Assembly (NCBI GenBank): GCA_964504335.1
Contig: CAZDET010000008.1
Coordinates: 1-64,000, forward strand
DNA length: 64,000 nucleotides
Origin: CAZDET01 sp964504335
Lineage (GTDB): Bacteria > Bacteroidota > Bacteroidia > Chitinophagales > Saprospiraceae
Reading direction: 5' to 3'
Shown here: one piece after another, positions 15,720 through 25,987 of the stretch
Layout: each line of letters opens with the position of its first letter
Position numbering within the stretch: the stretch's first letter is position 1
Translations under genes and position numbers: made by a program
Notes under the pieces: model-generated
Told to the model about the DNA's origin: nothing
Databases searched by the model: none
The model's input: the letters and a program-made list of their open reading frames with translations, nothing else

Positions 15720-18041
15720 ATGAAAGTTAAGTACTACACCACTCGGGTACTGATGGCATGGACGATTTGCTGCCTGTCAGTCAGTATCGCCTCAGCCCAA
15801 TTTTCCGGAATGCAACCCTATCGCCACGAAGGAGGTGGCCTGATCCTGAACGAAATGTCGAACGGCCCCGGAGCCACCCAGGAATACGCCGAGTTTGTCG
15901 TCTATGGCAACCCGCTTGACCCCACGGCCCCCGTCGACATCAGCGGATGGATCATCGACGACAACAACTACCCCCAAAGCGGACAGGGCAACGCCCCCGG
16001 TCACATCGCCTTCGGCGATTGCTACACGGCCGTCCCGCCGGGCTCCATTTTAGTCATCTACCACGCCGACGACCGCAACCCGGCTCTTCCCCCCGACGAC
16101 CCCGACGATACCGCTCCCGCCGACGGCGTCTACATCATTCCGCACAATGCCGAGTGCCTCGATGCCTGCATCACCAACCCCAACATCAGCAATCCCTTGT
16201 ATTGCCCCTGCTCGGATATCGATTTCATCCCACAGGGCTGGACACTCAATCTGCGCAACTCCGGCGACGCCTTCCAATTGCGCGACCCCTGCGAAACGGT
16301 CACGCAGGTGCTGAGTTGGGGAAACGTCCTGGTCACAGACGACGTAGCCGCCTGCCCCGGATACATCGACCTCGGACCGGATAGCCAACAGGGCAGATTT
16401 ACGCACCTGACTAATCGTGTCAGCACCAACTGGTACGATGTGGCCAACTACGAAAATATCGCCGTCAGTACACTGGAGACCCCTGGCGCTCCCAACACCC
16501 CCGAAAACGCCGCGCTCATCAATCAATTGGCCGCCGGCACCTTCACTGGCGACGGCCGTATTTCCGACTGCCGCGATACGGATGCGGGCGACCTCCTGCC
16601 CCCAACTGATGCCGGGCCGACGCTACCCATCGAATTGTGCCTCGGAGAGGATATTGGTGCCTTCGCCCGCGACTACGGCCAACCCGACGAAATGGCGCCC
16701 AATGCCATTGGCTTCGATTTCGAATACACCTTCCTGCTCACCCTCGATGATGCCCCGGAATTTACCATCCTCGAACAGAACCAGGAGGGCGATTTCGACT
16801 TCAGCATCCTGCCTACCGGCTCGTATCGCGTCTGGGGTTTTTCCTATATTCAGACCAATGGATCGGTCAGTGTTGAGGAATTCGTCAACTCTGTTACGAC
16901 CGTCGCGGCGATCCAAGGCTATATGAATTGTGGCTTCGACGGCGATGTGGGCAATGACGACCCGAATGGCGTGGCTATTCAAATCGATATTATCAATCCG
17001 CAGTCTGCACCGCCCATCACCGAGCCGATCGTGCAGTGCGCCGATTCCGATGGTACGGCCCTCTTCAATCTGACGACTCAAGACGCTGTCGTGCTGGGAG
17101 GAGCATCGGGGAATGTGCAGTGGTTTGCCGATCAAACACTGATAAGCCCCATCCCCGATCCAACTGCCTATCAGACGGGCTCCACTACTGTATATGCCCA
17201 AGTTGGCACCAGCCTCTGCGCTTCCGACCCCGCCAGCCTCGATTTGGTGGCCATTCCGCCAGTCAATATTCGACTGGTCAACCAATCGGATGTTAGTTGT
17301 AACGGCGCAGGCGATGGCTCTGCTACCTTCGAATTCTCCGGCGGCACACCTCCCTATCAGCTACTCGTCGATGATTCCATAAGCCTGGCACAGTCGGAAT
17401 CCGGCACCATCCTTTTAGATGACCTGCTGCCCGGCATCCATACTTTACAAATCACCGATGCCGCCGGCTGCAGCAATCAGGTGGGCATCGAAATCGACTC
17501 GGCTACTCCGCTGGAGCTCGACCTCGGCCCTGATCAAACCATTAATGCCGGCGAAGAAACCCTCCTCTCCCCGACGAGCAACTTCGACATCGCCGAATGG
17601 CAATGGCAGCCGGTGGGCGGCCTCCTATCCCTTTCGATGCTCCCCACTCCGGCGGCTCCCGATACCACCACCCGCTTCGAACTCACGGCCTTCGATGCCA
17701 ATGGCTGCCCCGCCACCGCTTCGGTCACCATCTTTGTGATACCAAGGCGGGAAATCTACATCCCGACGGCCTTCAGCCCCAACGGTGACGGCCGCAACGA
17801 CACCTTCCGCCTCTTCAGCGATCTGAATGGCGTCTTAGTCCAGTCTTTTGCCATTTTCGACCGGTGGGGCGATCAGGTATTTCAGCAAGAAGCCCTCCTG
17901 CTCGACGATCGCAGTTTGGAATGGGACGGCACCTTCCGTGGCCAGCCGCTCGACCCGGGGGTGTTCGTGTTTTTTGCGGAAGTGCAATTTCCGGATGGGG
18001 AGACGACTATCTACGAAGGGGATATCGTGTTGGTCCGATAA
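15720..18041 (+). CDS. Large secreted protein with T9SS type-B (gliding-motility) sorting domain
   Basis: The start is set at ATG 15720, which gives a clean signal peptide ending at about SIASAQ; in-frame ATG 15705 and TTG 15678 are upstream. The 773-residue protein has an N-terminal lamin-tail-like domain (LILNEMSNG, then AEFVVYGNP), acidic middle regions, a SprB-like repeat at about residues 515-600 (QSDVSCNGAGDGSATFEFSGGTPPY), and a C-terminal gliding-motility CTD (YIPTAFSPNGDGRNDTF, then FDRWG). That domain directs export by the type IX secretion system. It is probably a cell-surface or released adhesin-like protein. Its ligand is unknown. Confidence 0.88.
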   Translation: MKVKYYTTRVLMAWTICCLSVSIASAQFSGMQPYRHEGGGLILNEMSNGPGATQEYAEFVVYGNPLDPTAPVDISGWIIDDNNYPQSGQGNAPGHIAFGDCYTAVPPGSILVIYHADDRNPALPPDDPDDTAPADGVYIIPHNAECLDACITNPNISNPLYCPCSDIDFIPQGWTLNLRNSGDAFQLRDPCETVTQVLSWGNVLVTDDVAACPGYIDLGPDSQQGRFTHLTNRVSTNWYDVANYENIAVSTLETPGAPNTPENAALINQLAAGTFTGDGRISDCRDTDAGDLLPPTDAGPTLPIELCLGEDIGAFARDYGQPDEMAPNAIGFDFEYTFLLTLDDAPEFTILEQNQEGDFDFSILPTGSYRVWGFSYIQTNGSVSVEEFVNSVTTVAAIQGYMNCGFDGDVGNDDPNGVAIQIDIINPQSAPPITEPIVQCADSDGTALFNLTTQDAVVLGGASGNVQWFADQTLISPIPDPTAYQTGSTTVYAQVGTSLCASDPASLDLVAIPPVNIRLVNQSDVSCNGAGDGSATFEFSGGTPPYQLLVDDSISLAQSESGTILLDDLLPGIHTLQITDAAGCSNQVGIEIDSATPLELDLGPDQTINAGEETLLSPTSNFDIAEWQWQPVGGLLSLSMLPTPAAPDTTTRFELTAFDANGCPATASVTIFVIPRREIYIPTAFSPNGDGRNDTFRLFSDLNGVLVQSFAIFDRWGDQVFQQEALLLDDRSLEWDGTFRGQPLDPGVFVFFAEVQFPDGETTIYEGDIVLVR

Positions 18042-18150
18042 TGCCCTCATAATCTTGAGCCAGAATGTCGGAATATTGATATATTGACCTGGGATGTGAT
18101 TTATCGCCTCGATAACCAAAACCCCTTCCTCCTACATAACCCGATAATTG

Positions 18151-21100
18151 ATGGCGACTCGGTTACCAGAACAAATCATTGAGCTCGATCCGAACGTAGA
18201 AAGCGTGAACGCCAGAGTAGCTTTCGAAGGCACTCTCGAGCCCGAACGTGAGCTAGTCTCCCAATTTATCGGCCCTCCCAGATTGAGTACTGAATATCGG
18301 AAAAAACACACCCTCCAGGTTGTTGATGTCCAGGCTGATAAGGGGATTATGTGGGTGGGCGCACCGGATAATGCTGTCAAGCTCCGCAAGAAGGGTACAG
18401 TAACCGGTTTGAGTAAAATTGAATGGCGCGTCAATAATACCTACGACCGGCGCCACAAAAATAAAATCGCCGCGGTTCTTGCTTACGAAATCGTATTGGA
18501 AGCTTTTCAAATTCGGGATTTCTCCGGTCCGAACGGTCAGGCGGCAGAACTCAGCTTTTCCATCCTGCATCAAGTAGAAGGTCAAAACCCGGAAGGAGAC
18601 CGCCAAGAGCAACTTCAGTTCATTCTCCCGATTCGCTTTGTGCCGGCCGAAGCCCGCCTGCGCTGTGCCTGGAAGGATGCTCCGAATATAATCCTCTGGT
18701 CTAATCACCAAAACCGACACCACTTAGGAGATCTCTACCTGAGCAATGATCCAGTGATCAACTTTGCCACTTCTATCGACCAGTTGCGCATCCAACTAAG
18801 CTGCAAGGAGGCCGATTGTACCTTCGAATGGGACTTAGACGAAGCGGCTGCCTCGCATGAAGGAGAATTGCGATTCGGCTCTTCCAACCGGGAATTGATC
18901 ATAACCAATCTCGCCGTTCGGGAGCGCCTGCGCATCCCATTTTTTCTGGTTAATATCCAACCGAAAATACCGGAAAAGCTGAACGTAATAGTTGCCGTGC
19001 GCTATCCCGAAATCAAACCCCTTACCCAAAAGAAGGAATTTGTTATTGATCACCTCCCAAAAGTGCCGGCCAATATCGTAATTAAAAATTTTCGGGAAAG
19101 CTCCGAATGGATTTCGGATAAGACCTTCTCTAACGATATCCGGTTCATCGGGGAAGTGGAATTGCTGAATGATAGCCCCGTAAATTCGGATGCCTTCTTC
19201 GAGGGGGCCGTACGACTCATTGGCGACAATCGTATGGGCAATTATCTCTACTTCGGAAGGCCCAATTCCGATAATGTCGAATTAAACGAAGAGTACGGCG
19301 ACCACCTGCGCATCGTCGACCTCGAGCCCCGACAACAAGTGCAACTGCCAATATTCGCCCGGTTTGACCAACTGCTCCCTACCGAACTGCTCGAGTCTGT
19401 CTTCAAATTTACGGTAAGTGTGCAGGAGGGCGACGATAAGAGCTTTGCATTCAGCGTCGATCAGAAAAAACTGGAAACTGCACTCCAATTTTCCATCCCA
19501 AATACCAGAAAAGGGGATTACAAAGGCCCCGATGCGCCGATCGAATATCACTTACTACGCCAGGTCGGCATTCTCAACCGAAAGGAAAACTCTTCCACCG
19601 TACTTGCTAATTTTCGGATCGGCAATCAGGGTAACGACCCCCTAGGACCCGGCGGCGTGCTCGTAGGTAACTTCTACCTCTCCATCCAAGGCTTTCCTCA
19701 AGAGGAGCTCCCCGATTGGCTACAGGTTTCACTCCAGACCGAATTCAACCTATCTAAATTCGCCGCCTCGAATCTTCTCACACAAGACCCAATCCTGATT
19801 CGAGACGGAGAAGCGCCAGTGAGGCTCCAGCTTAATTTCGCCAATAACGCCCCCATCGACTACGAGGTATTTCGCCTGGTACTCTATTTCGAATTCACCT
19901 ATGTCGAAATTGACAACAACGCAGAGCAATACACGGATACTACCGCCGCCGGCAACCTACTTAACCGCGCGGGAAAACGCGAACGATCAGAACTGAACCT
20001 CGAACTGATCCGGCAACGCGATGAATTTTACACGGCAATCGACCTCGGAACTTCCGCCATCGTCGTTGCTAATTTCCACGCCGACGCCGATTTAAACTAT
20101 GAGTATCTCAATCTACAAAGCATCCTGCGACGGTACCTGGGGCGGAAATACAAAGAAGAATCAATGCCGGAAGCCAAGACCGACTTCCTGGCATCCAACG
20201 TTATTCTCCGCGAAGGCAATCAACTTTTTGCCGCAGATTATCCGGACAACCTCACTCAGCTTTCACCCCCCATCGGGGAATTCTACGAAAGTAACTATGC
20301 GATTCCCAATATTAAAATGATTCTCGGGTTCGACACGGTACGGGATATCGACGAGGGCATGGAACAACTGGAGTACCGCGATAAATCCAATACCTTGCGC
20401 CGACCTTCCGAAACGGACCCGCTGCGCATCGACAAGGTCGTCGCCGATCTATTCCATTCTCTGATTCGCCACTTTATTCTGACAAAAGGCGCCTCCTCCG
20501 AAAGCCTTAATGCCAAGCAGAAAATTATCCTTACCGTACCCAATACCTTTACGGCATTACACATATCTAAGCTGCGCGATACTCTTCAGGAGGCATTTAC
20601 GTATTACAGCGGTGTAGAGCTCGATGAAATCCTTTTCCTATCCGAATCCGATGCCGTCGCCTTTCAATACCTCGATAAATGGGTGCCCGTTAATGAAGAC
20701 CGGGTCGAAAATAAACAGGCCATCGAACGAGGAGAACGCAGCGAATACATTCTCGTCTACGACATCGGTGCCGGCACACTCGACCTGACCTACCTTAAAA
20801 AAAGCAAATCCTTCCGACCCGATGGTCGGGCCATCGAAAAAATCGACGTGCTCGGAAGAATGGGTAAGAACACGGCAGGTAATTACATTGATTTCGTCAT
20901 TGCCAATATCGTATTTGACCTCGTCAAAACCCAGTATGCCAAAGAAGGTCCACTGGGCCGATTTGCATTTGACTTCCACAATCCGGAGGTAGATATGTAT
21001 CGAAAGCAAATCTTGAAGTATTGGGTGAAAAACGAAGTCAAACCTCGCCTCGGCAAATTGACCGACAAGCAAAACCCGGAGCCCGACACCACCATCTTGG

Positions 21101-21990
21101 TCCATATCGAAAAGGGTAATATGGATTTGATCTTCACCAAAAACCTGATGATCTCCCTGGTGGAAATTATCCAACACGCACACTTCCAGGAAATGCTCCG
21201 GGAACTGAGCACCGACCTCTTCGACCATTTCTTCAAGCTCTTCCCCCAGGCAGAAGACTACCGAATGTCGCAGGTAGATACGCTGATCTTTTCCGGTCGG
21301 ACTTCCCAGATGGGATTGTTGCGACAAACAGTGTCCGAAGCCCTTCAAACACATCGCGACAATCAGGTCCATCAAGTGGATATGAACCGGCTCGCCGGTT
21401 CGGAAGCGACCAATTCGTTTTTGAAGGGAGTTGTCGCGCGGGGGGCATTGCGCTACGGCGTCCATTACCGCAATCAGGCGCTGACTACCGTGCGCATTGA
21501 AGACACCAAACTTTACAACCGCTTTGGCATCGTCTACGGCGATTTATACCGGGACGGACAGCCCATGCAATTCGTGGAAATTCTGGGCCCTCAGGACGAA
21601 CCCCGCCGCACGCGCAATCCGGACGAAACGCGCTTCGATAGTCGCACCGTATTCGTCGACATTCACCAGGCACGGGAAATCTTCTTTGTTCAAACCTATC
21701 TGACAGATAAAGACGATTTTCGGGATGAATTCCGCAGAAATCACATCATCAGCGATTACACCAACATTCTAAAAACCTATCTGAAAGAACGGCATTTCCG
21801 CACCCTGGATCGCTTGGCTTTTAAGCTAACCCTCTCTTCGCATCAGGGCATGATACTCACCATTGCCAATGGCTCCGTACCCGATGATGTACTCATGGTG
21901 GAAAGCAGCGATAATTTCATGGGCGGCTACAACGGAAGGAGCCTGGCCTACCGTCGGAGTATGTGGCCCGCCATCAACGTTCAACAATGA
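18151..21990 (+). CDS. Giant protein with C-terminal Hsp70/actin-type ATPase domain (operon gene 1)
   Basis: The 1279-residue protein has no signal peptide and should be cytoplasmic. Residues 1 to about 610 are beta-rich and unrecognised. From about 625 it has the actin/Hsp70 ATPase plan: phosphate-1 AIDLGTSAIVV (Asp631), phosphate-2 YDIGAGTLDLTYL (Asp871), and an adenosine-type loop LIFSGRTSQMGLL (near 1048). Insertions make the ATPase larger than DnaK's. ATG 18151 is chosen over TTG 18148. Its stop overlaps the next start (ATGATG at 21987). It is the first of ten co-directional genes to 34869, and pairs with a second giant ATPase (29382-32843). Function is unknown; a filament or chaperone-like motor is inferred. 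Confidence 0.8.
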   Translation: MATRLPEQIIELDPNVESVNARVAFEGTLEPERELVSQFIGPPRLSTEYRKKHTLQVVDVQADKGIMWVGAPDNAVKLRKKGTVTGLSKIEWRVNNTYDRRHKNKIAAVLAYEIVLEAFQIRDFSGPNGQAAELSFSILHQVEGQNPEGDRQEQLQFILPIRFVPAEARLRCAWKDAPNIILWSNHQNRHHLGDLYLSNDPVINFATSIDQLRIQLSCKEADCTFEWDLDEAAASHEGELRFGSSNRELIITNLAVRERLRIPFFLVNIQPKIPEKLNVIVAVRYPEIKPLTQKKEFVIDHLPKVPANIVIKNFRESSEWISDKTFSNDIRFIGEVELLNDSPVNSDAFFEGAVRLIGDNRMGNYLYFGRPNSDNVELNEEYGDHLRIVDLEPRQQVQLPIFARFDQLLPTELLESVFKFTVSVQEGDDKSFAFSVDQKKLETALQFSIPNTRKGDYKGPDAPIEYHLLRQVGILNRKENSSTVLANFRIGNQGNDPLGPGGVLVGNFYLSIQGFPQEELPDWLQVSLQTEFNLSKFAASNLLTQDPILIRDGEAPVRLQLNFANNAPIDYEVFRLVLYFEFTYVEIDNNAEQYTDTTAAGNLLNRAGKRERSELNLELIRQRDEFYTAIDLGTSAIVVANFHADADLNYEYLNLQSILRRYLGRKYKEESMPEAKTDFLASNVILREGNQLFAADYPDNLTQLSPPIGEFYESNYAIPNIKMILGFDTVRDIDEGMEQLEYRDKSNTLRRPSETDPLRIDKVVADLFHSLIRHFILTKGASSESLNAKQKIILTVPNTFTALHISKLRDTLQEAFTYYSGVELDEILFLSESDAVAFQYLDKWVPVNEDRVENKQAIERGERSEYILVYDIGAGTLDLTYLKKSKSFRPDGRAIEKIDVLGRMGKNTAGNYIDFVIANIVFDLVKTQYAKEGPLGRFAFDFHNPEVDMYRKQILKYWVKNEVKPRLGKLTDKQNPEPDTTILVHIEKGNMDLIFTKNLMISLVEIIQHAHFQEMLRELSTDLFDHFFKLFPQAEDYRMSQVDTLIFSGRTSQMGLLRQTVSEALQTHRDNQVHQVDMNRLAGSEATNSFLKGVVARGALRYGVHYRNQALTTVRIEDTKLYNRFGIVYGDLYRDGQPMQFVEILGPQDEPRRTRNPDETRFDSRTVFVDIHQAREIFFVQTYLTDKDDFRDEFRRNHIISDYTNILKTYLKERHFRTLDRLAFKLTLSSHQGMILTIANGSVPDDVLMVESSDNFMGGYNGRSLAYRRSMWPAINVQQ

Positions 21991-24044
21991 TGCAACGATA
22001 CATCTACCTACTGATCTTCCTCGGCATGTCCGTATTCACCTTATGCGGCCGGGGTGATAGAGATACTACGGCAATTGACTCCATTGCGAAACCGGCTAAC
22101 CAACACTTTGTCCTGGCTAAACATTTAGGAACAAAGGAACGCTATTTCGTGTCGCAGACGCTCCTTCCACTCAGTACGGCCTTCTACCTGACCGATTCAG
22201 CCCTCTACGTTCGGAGTCGATCTTCCGATATCATCACCCTCGTGTTGAACAAAGAAGTAAATGGGAAACCCGAAGAACCGGATTCCACCGCTGCCGTCGA
22301 CCTTAGGTTCGGTAGCGGATTATTTATCGAGAACATCGATTCCAACCAAATCGTATCCCGCTTAACCGGCACCGATCCGGTGTTCCAAGCAGAATTGTAT
22401 TATCCGATCTCCCGCATTACCCCTGGGTTGCTCGACAGTGGTTTGGTCATCCAGGATAAGCTCGACACCCTTACTTTTCGATTGAACATCGATCCGGAAG
22501 AGCTCCCCACCATCGTTTTTAACGACAGTATCAGCGCCCATCCCGGCATCCTGTTGTCGACGCTTTCCGATGTGGTATCCGACACCCTCAGTCGGCAGGA
22601 CCGGCTGAATGTCTTGAATCAATTTATCCAATCGGTGAATCAGCGGGCGGCCGTTCTCCACCAATTCCTCGGTAATACCTGGGAGGAAGCCCAACTCATC
22701 GCCGGACGGGATTCAAGTGGTCGGGCTAGCTTGCGGTACTACCTGCTCAACCAGGGAACTGCCCAACTAACCGTTTACCCAAATGCGCCTTTTGTATCCA
22801 GCGCGTCTATTTCCACGCTTCCCCAATCCTCCCCGCCCGTGACAGGAACAACGAATGGCACAGAACTAGTACCTACCCCGGAGCCGGAACCGTGGAAAGC
22901 ACTATTCGCCTCCAACCTACTTCCCTACACCATCGGAGCCCTGGGAGCAATTGTCTTTCTACTCACTCTCCTTCCCATACTATGGTCGTCGGGAAGGCGG
23001 CAATTAAACAAACAGCAAGCCGATTTTAATAAAGAACGCAACGACTTGCGGTCTGCTCGCGACGAGGCCCTCTCAAACCAAGAGGCCGCCCTCCAAAAAA
23101 TAAATAGCCTTCAGAATCAGGTAGATGAACTGCAACGAGAACAGGAAAATGCCGTACAATCAATTAATAAGGCCCTAAAGGAAGCTCCCCTTCCGGAGCT
23201 TGCAGAAAACTCGGAACCTGAAGCGGGCTTTGAACTGGCAGCGGGTTCTAAACTTACAGACGGCATTCAACTATTACAGGTGCGACATCAAAGACATTTA
23301 GAGAACCTTCGGAAAAGAGTTACCCGTGAATTAGAAAATAAATTCGAAGCTCAGCTAGCGGCAGCCATCCAAACAGAGCCCCCTGCTACGACAACAAAGC
23401 CGGCCTTTTCGATTCCCTATCCACAACGGTTTGTAACGGATTTAGAAGCATCAGTCCAATGGATTGAAGAGCGCCGTAAGGATATGCACCCGGAGAGTCC
23501 GTTCTTCGATAAATTTGGATTCTTACTCAAGGGAATGGACGGCCGGTCGGGCCTGAGAGGGTTGCACCGACAATTAACCGAAACGCCCGAAATGTGGTAC
23601 ACCGCCTTTCTGGATCGTAGCTTCCGCGATACAGTACTTCAGTTTGTTCGCCTGAGCGGTTATCCGTTTTTCCCTTCCATTGCCGCAATCTACGATCAGG
23701 ACGGTATGCCGGTCGCAGAACTTCAAATGTGGTGCACGGAATTTGTTGAGGGTTTAAAAACCCACGCGAATATTGAGGTCAACACCGTTCGGATCGGGAA
23801 GGATATCTACGATCCGGAAATGGCCGGAAATACGTCGGTGAAAGGCTCGGAGCGGCGAGGAGAGATCCTTTCGATGGCCAACGGCCGATTCAAAGGCATT
23901 TTGGCCCACTTACCCAAAGGAACTATTTACGACATCGTAGATATTGGATTGCATTACAACCAAGATTATCTGAACTTTCAGGGTGAACGCAATCTGGCAG
24001 AATGGCGAACCACCACCGTCAATTTCAAAAAACTAGATTCATGA
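21987..24044 (+). CDS. Single-pass envelope protein with coiled coil (operon gene 2)
   Basis: From ATG 21987, overlapping the previous stop, the protein is 685 residues. An N-terminal signal segment (LLIFLGMSVFTLC) precedes about 290 residues of beta-rich, serine/threonine-rich periplasmic sequence. A strong TM helix at about residues 316-337 (IGALGAIVFLLTLLPILW) is followed by a coiled coil at about 345-400 (heptad-rich, many Gln/Glu/Lys) and a folded C-terminal domain of about 230 residues that would lie in the cytoplasm. The Cys at the end of the signal segment is an imperfect lipobox. The topology suits a linker between periplasm and the cytoplasmic ATPases. No family recognised. Confidence 0.75.
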   Translation: MMQRYIYLLIFLGMSVFTLCGRGDRDTTAIDSIAKPANQHFVLAKHLGTKERYFVSQTLLPLSTAFYLTDSALYVRSRSSDIITLVLNKEVNGKPEEPDSTAAVDLRFGSGLFIENIDSNQIVSRLTGTDPVFQAELYYPISRITPGLLDSGLVIQDKLDTLTFRLNIDPEELPTIVFNDSISAHPGILLSTLSDVVSDTLSRQDRLNVLNQFIQSVNQRAAVLHQFLGNTWEEAQLIAGRDSSGRASLRYYLLNQGTAQLTVYPNAPFVSSASISTLPQSSPPVTGTTNGTELVPTPEPEPWKALFASNLLPYTIGALGAIVFLLTLLPILWSSGRRQLNKQQADFNKERNDLRSARDEALSNQEAALQKINSLQNQVDELQREQENAVQSINKALKEAPLPELAENSEPEAGFELAAGSKLTDGIQLLQVRHQRHLENLRKRVTRELENKFEAQLAAAIQTEPPATTTKPAFSIPYPQRFVTDLEASVQWIEERRKDMHPESPFFDKFGFLLKGMDGRSGLRGLHRQLTETPEMWYTAFLDRSFRDTVLQFVRLSGYPFFPSIAAIYDQDGMPVAELQMWCTEFVEGLKTHANIEVNTVRIGKDIYDPEMAGNTSVKGSERRGEILSMANGRFKGILAHLPKGTIYDIVDIGLHYNQDYLNFQGERNLAEWRTTTVNFKKLDS

Positions 24045-24811
24045 GGCTGCCGCCCTTGGTGATGCTACTGCTGTTAGCTTGCTTTCAGGTTGGCTCGACT
24101 CAATCAAACGAGGTGGTGCGGTTCGTGAAATCCCAGTCCGGGCGCTTGGACATATCCCTCGCAGCGGCGAATCTCCAAGTCGTACGCCTCGAAAACAATG
24201 GAAGCCGCGCTGTTCTGGTGAACCTGATCGAGCATGCATGTTCCTCGGAATTGGGTAAGATTCCTAATCAATTTGCAATCAAAGACGGGAATACGATGGA
24301 GCTCCGTATATATGCCCCGGCTGGCCTGTCAAACACCTGCAAATTGGTCTTCCAGGTACGAAGTTTATTTGATTCGGCTGTAATCTACAATCGGCTTACC
24401 CTGACGTTAATGCCGGTCAGGGATACCCAGAAAGAATCCTTAGCTTTAACTTCCGACAGTAGCGCGCCGGTTGAACAACCCGTCGCAATCCAGCCAGTCG
24501 AACCCATTGTAGAAGAAATGAATCCGGACATGAATACGACGATGATTTCCCATCCCCTCTTTCTGTTGATACTCCTTGCGATTCTTTTAGTATTAGCTAC
24601 GCTCGTAGTCGCGGCAATTTCCTTCCGGCGATCCAACCGGCTAGAGGAAAAACTCGACCAATTGAAACCACAATTAGATCAACATGCGGATCAGGTGTCT
24701 GAAATTCAGCGGAGTTTCGAGGAATTACGGGAAGAGCAGCTAAAAACGAATAAAAACCTCCAACAAAAAATCGACCATATGATCAACGAGATGACTGTCG
24801 ATCGGTCATAA
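24041..24811 (+). CDS. Signal-peptide protein with one TM helix and coiled-coil tail (operon gene 3)
   Basis: The 256-residue product starts at ATG 24041, overlapping the previous stop (ATGA). It has a signal peptide (MRLPPLVMLLLLACFQVGSTQ), a periplasmic beta domain with two to three cysteines, a proline/valine-rich linker, one TM helix at about residues 172-194 (FLLILLAILLVLATLVVAA) and a cytoplasmic coiled-coil tail (LEEKLDQLKPQLDQHADQ). It repeats in miniature the layout of operon genes 2 and 9, which suggests that these form a transmembrane complex. No family recognised. Confidence 0.75.
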   Translation: MRLPPLVMLLLLACFQVGSTQSNEVVRFVKSQSGRLDISLAAANLQVVRLENNGSRAVLVNLIEHACSSELGKIPNQFAIKDGNTMELRIYAPAGLSNTCKLVFQVRSLFDSAVIYNRLTLTLMPVRDTQKESLALTSDSSAPVEQPVAIQPVEPIVEEMNPDMNTTMISHPLFLLILLAILLVLATLVVAAISFRRSNRLEEKLDQLKPQLDQHADQVSEIQRSFEELREEQLKTNKNLQQKIDHMINEMTVDRS

Positions 24812-24856
24812 TTTTCGCGTCTTACTACAAACACATACATCCAAATACCTCTACCC

Positions 24857-25903
24857 ATGTTACTCCGTTTTACGCCTCCCTGCGTATATCTTTTATCGCT
24901 TGTATTCGCCTGGTGTACCGCTTGCAGCGAACCCGCCGAAGAAGCGACCGATCCCGTCGTTCCCGATTCCGGGCAATCCGAACCGGGTGGCTCGAATACG
25001 CTGCGCGATCTCACGCTGCTAGGCGAAGTATTTGCCGACTCGATCAACACCCTTAATCTCGCCCTAATCGAGCTGCGAGCCGATTACGACGAGCAGGACG
25101 TCGAGCTTCTTCAACGAGAACAAGAACTGGAGAATACCCGACTGGAGCTCATGGAAACGAAGGAAGCCATGCGCCGGCTACAACGTCAGCTCGCCCTGTC
25201 GGGCAATTACCAACAGGTCGATTCCATTCAAATGGTGGCCAATACCTACATCGATCGCTACCAGGAGGTGCTGCGCCAGGTAAATATTGAAAAATACCGT
25301 CGCGAGCAACTTACCATTCGGTATACGGACAGCCTCGATCGCCTTTCTATGGAACGCGACTCGCTGTTTGTGTTACTCACAGACGCCCGGCGTCGAATCG
25401 ACGACCTGACCCAACAAGTCGGCAATATGCAAGACGCCAATCAGCAGCTCCGTTCGGAAAAAGCGCGCTCCGATCAACGCCTCCTGCAACTCGAACAGCG
25501 ATTGGAAAAATCGGCCGTCATCGCCGTGAGCAGCCTGACGGTTACCCCAACCGCCCGCCGAAAGAACAACCGCATCAGCATGCGCAATGGCGCCTATAAA
25601 TCCAAGCACGTCGGCGGGCTAGACGTTCAATTTACCCTGAAGCGAACCCTTAACAACGGGGCAGATGAGCCCGTGCCCATTTACCTGCGCTATCTCGCCG
25701 TGAACGAAGTACACAACAGTACTCTCGTGATCATCAAGGATGCCCCGATCGATGTATCCGAGCGCTTCTCCCTAACACGAAGCCCCCAGTCGTTTGAAGT
25801 ATCCTTCCCGCTGAATGCCCCGGAAAAAGGGACACATGTGGTCGAATTGTACAGCGGGCAGTCCGCTTCGCCAATTATGACACGGGTCTTTGAGGTTTGG
25901 TGA
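24857..25903 (+). CDS. Coiled-coil lipoprotein (operon gene 4)
   Basis: The 348-residue protein has a signal peptide with a lipobox-like CTAC (Cys at about residue 23), an acidic linker, a long coiled coil from about residue 55 to 220 with strong heptads (LLQREQELENTRLELMETKE and later IDDLTQQVGNMQDANQQLR), and a C-terminal beta domain with VGGLDVQFTLKRTL and a final VVELYSG strand. It is probably anchored to a membrane facing the periplasm, acting as a spacer or tether. The gene is 45 bp downstream of gene 3. Function is inferred from architecture only. Confidence 0.75.
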   Translation: MLLRFTPPCVYLLSLVFAWCTACSEPAEEATDPVVPDSGQSEPGGSNTLRDLTLLGEVFADSINTLNLALIELRADYDEQDVELLQREQELENTRLELMETKEAMRRLQRQLALSGNYQQVDSIQMVANTYIDRYQEVLRQVNIEKYRREQLTIRYTDSLDRLSMERDSLFVLLTDARRRIDDLTQQVGNMQDANQQLRSEKARSDQRLLQLEQRLEKSAVIAVSSLTVTPTARRKNNRISMRNGAYKSKHVGGLDVQFTLKRTLNNGADEPVPIYLRYLAVNEVHNSTLVIIKDAPIDVSERFSLTRSPQSFEVSFPLNAPEKGTHVVELYSGQSASPIMTRVFEVW

Positions 25904-25987
25904 CCGCCAAAATTTTGGAGATCTCATAAATTAGCATATCATTATCTGAAATACTACCTTTATATCTGACCTACCCATTCGTGACTG

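Noticed and set aside
16050..16526. Long opposite-strand frame in the T9SS cargo gene
   Set aside because: A by-product of codon bias in the plus-strand gene; no family match.
20638..21465. 275-codon minus-strand frame inside operon gene 1
   Set aside because: It is antisense to the ATPase domain whose motifs are clear; a shadow of codon use.
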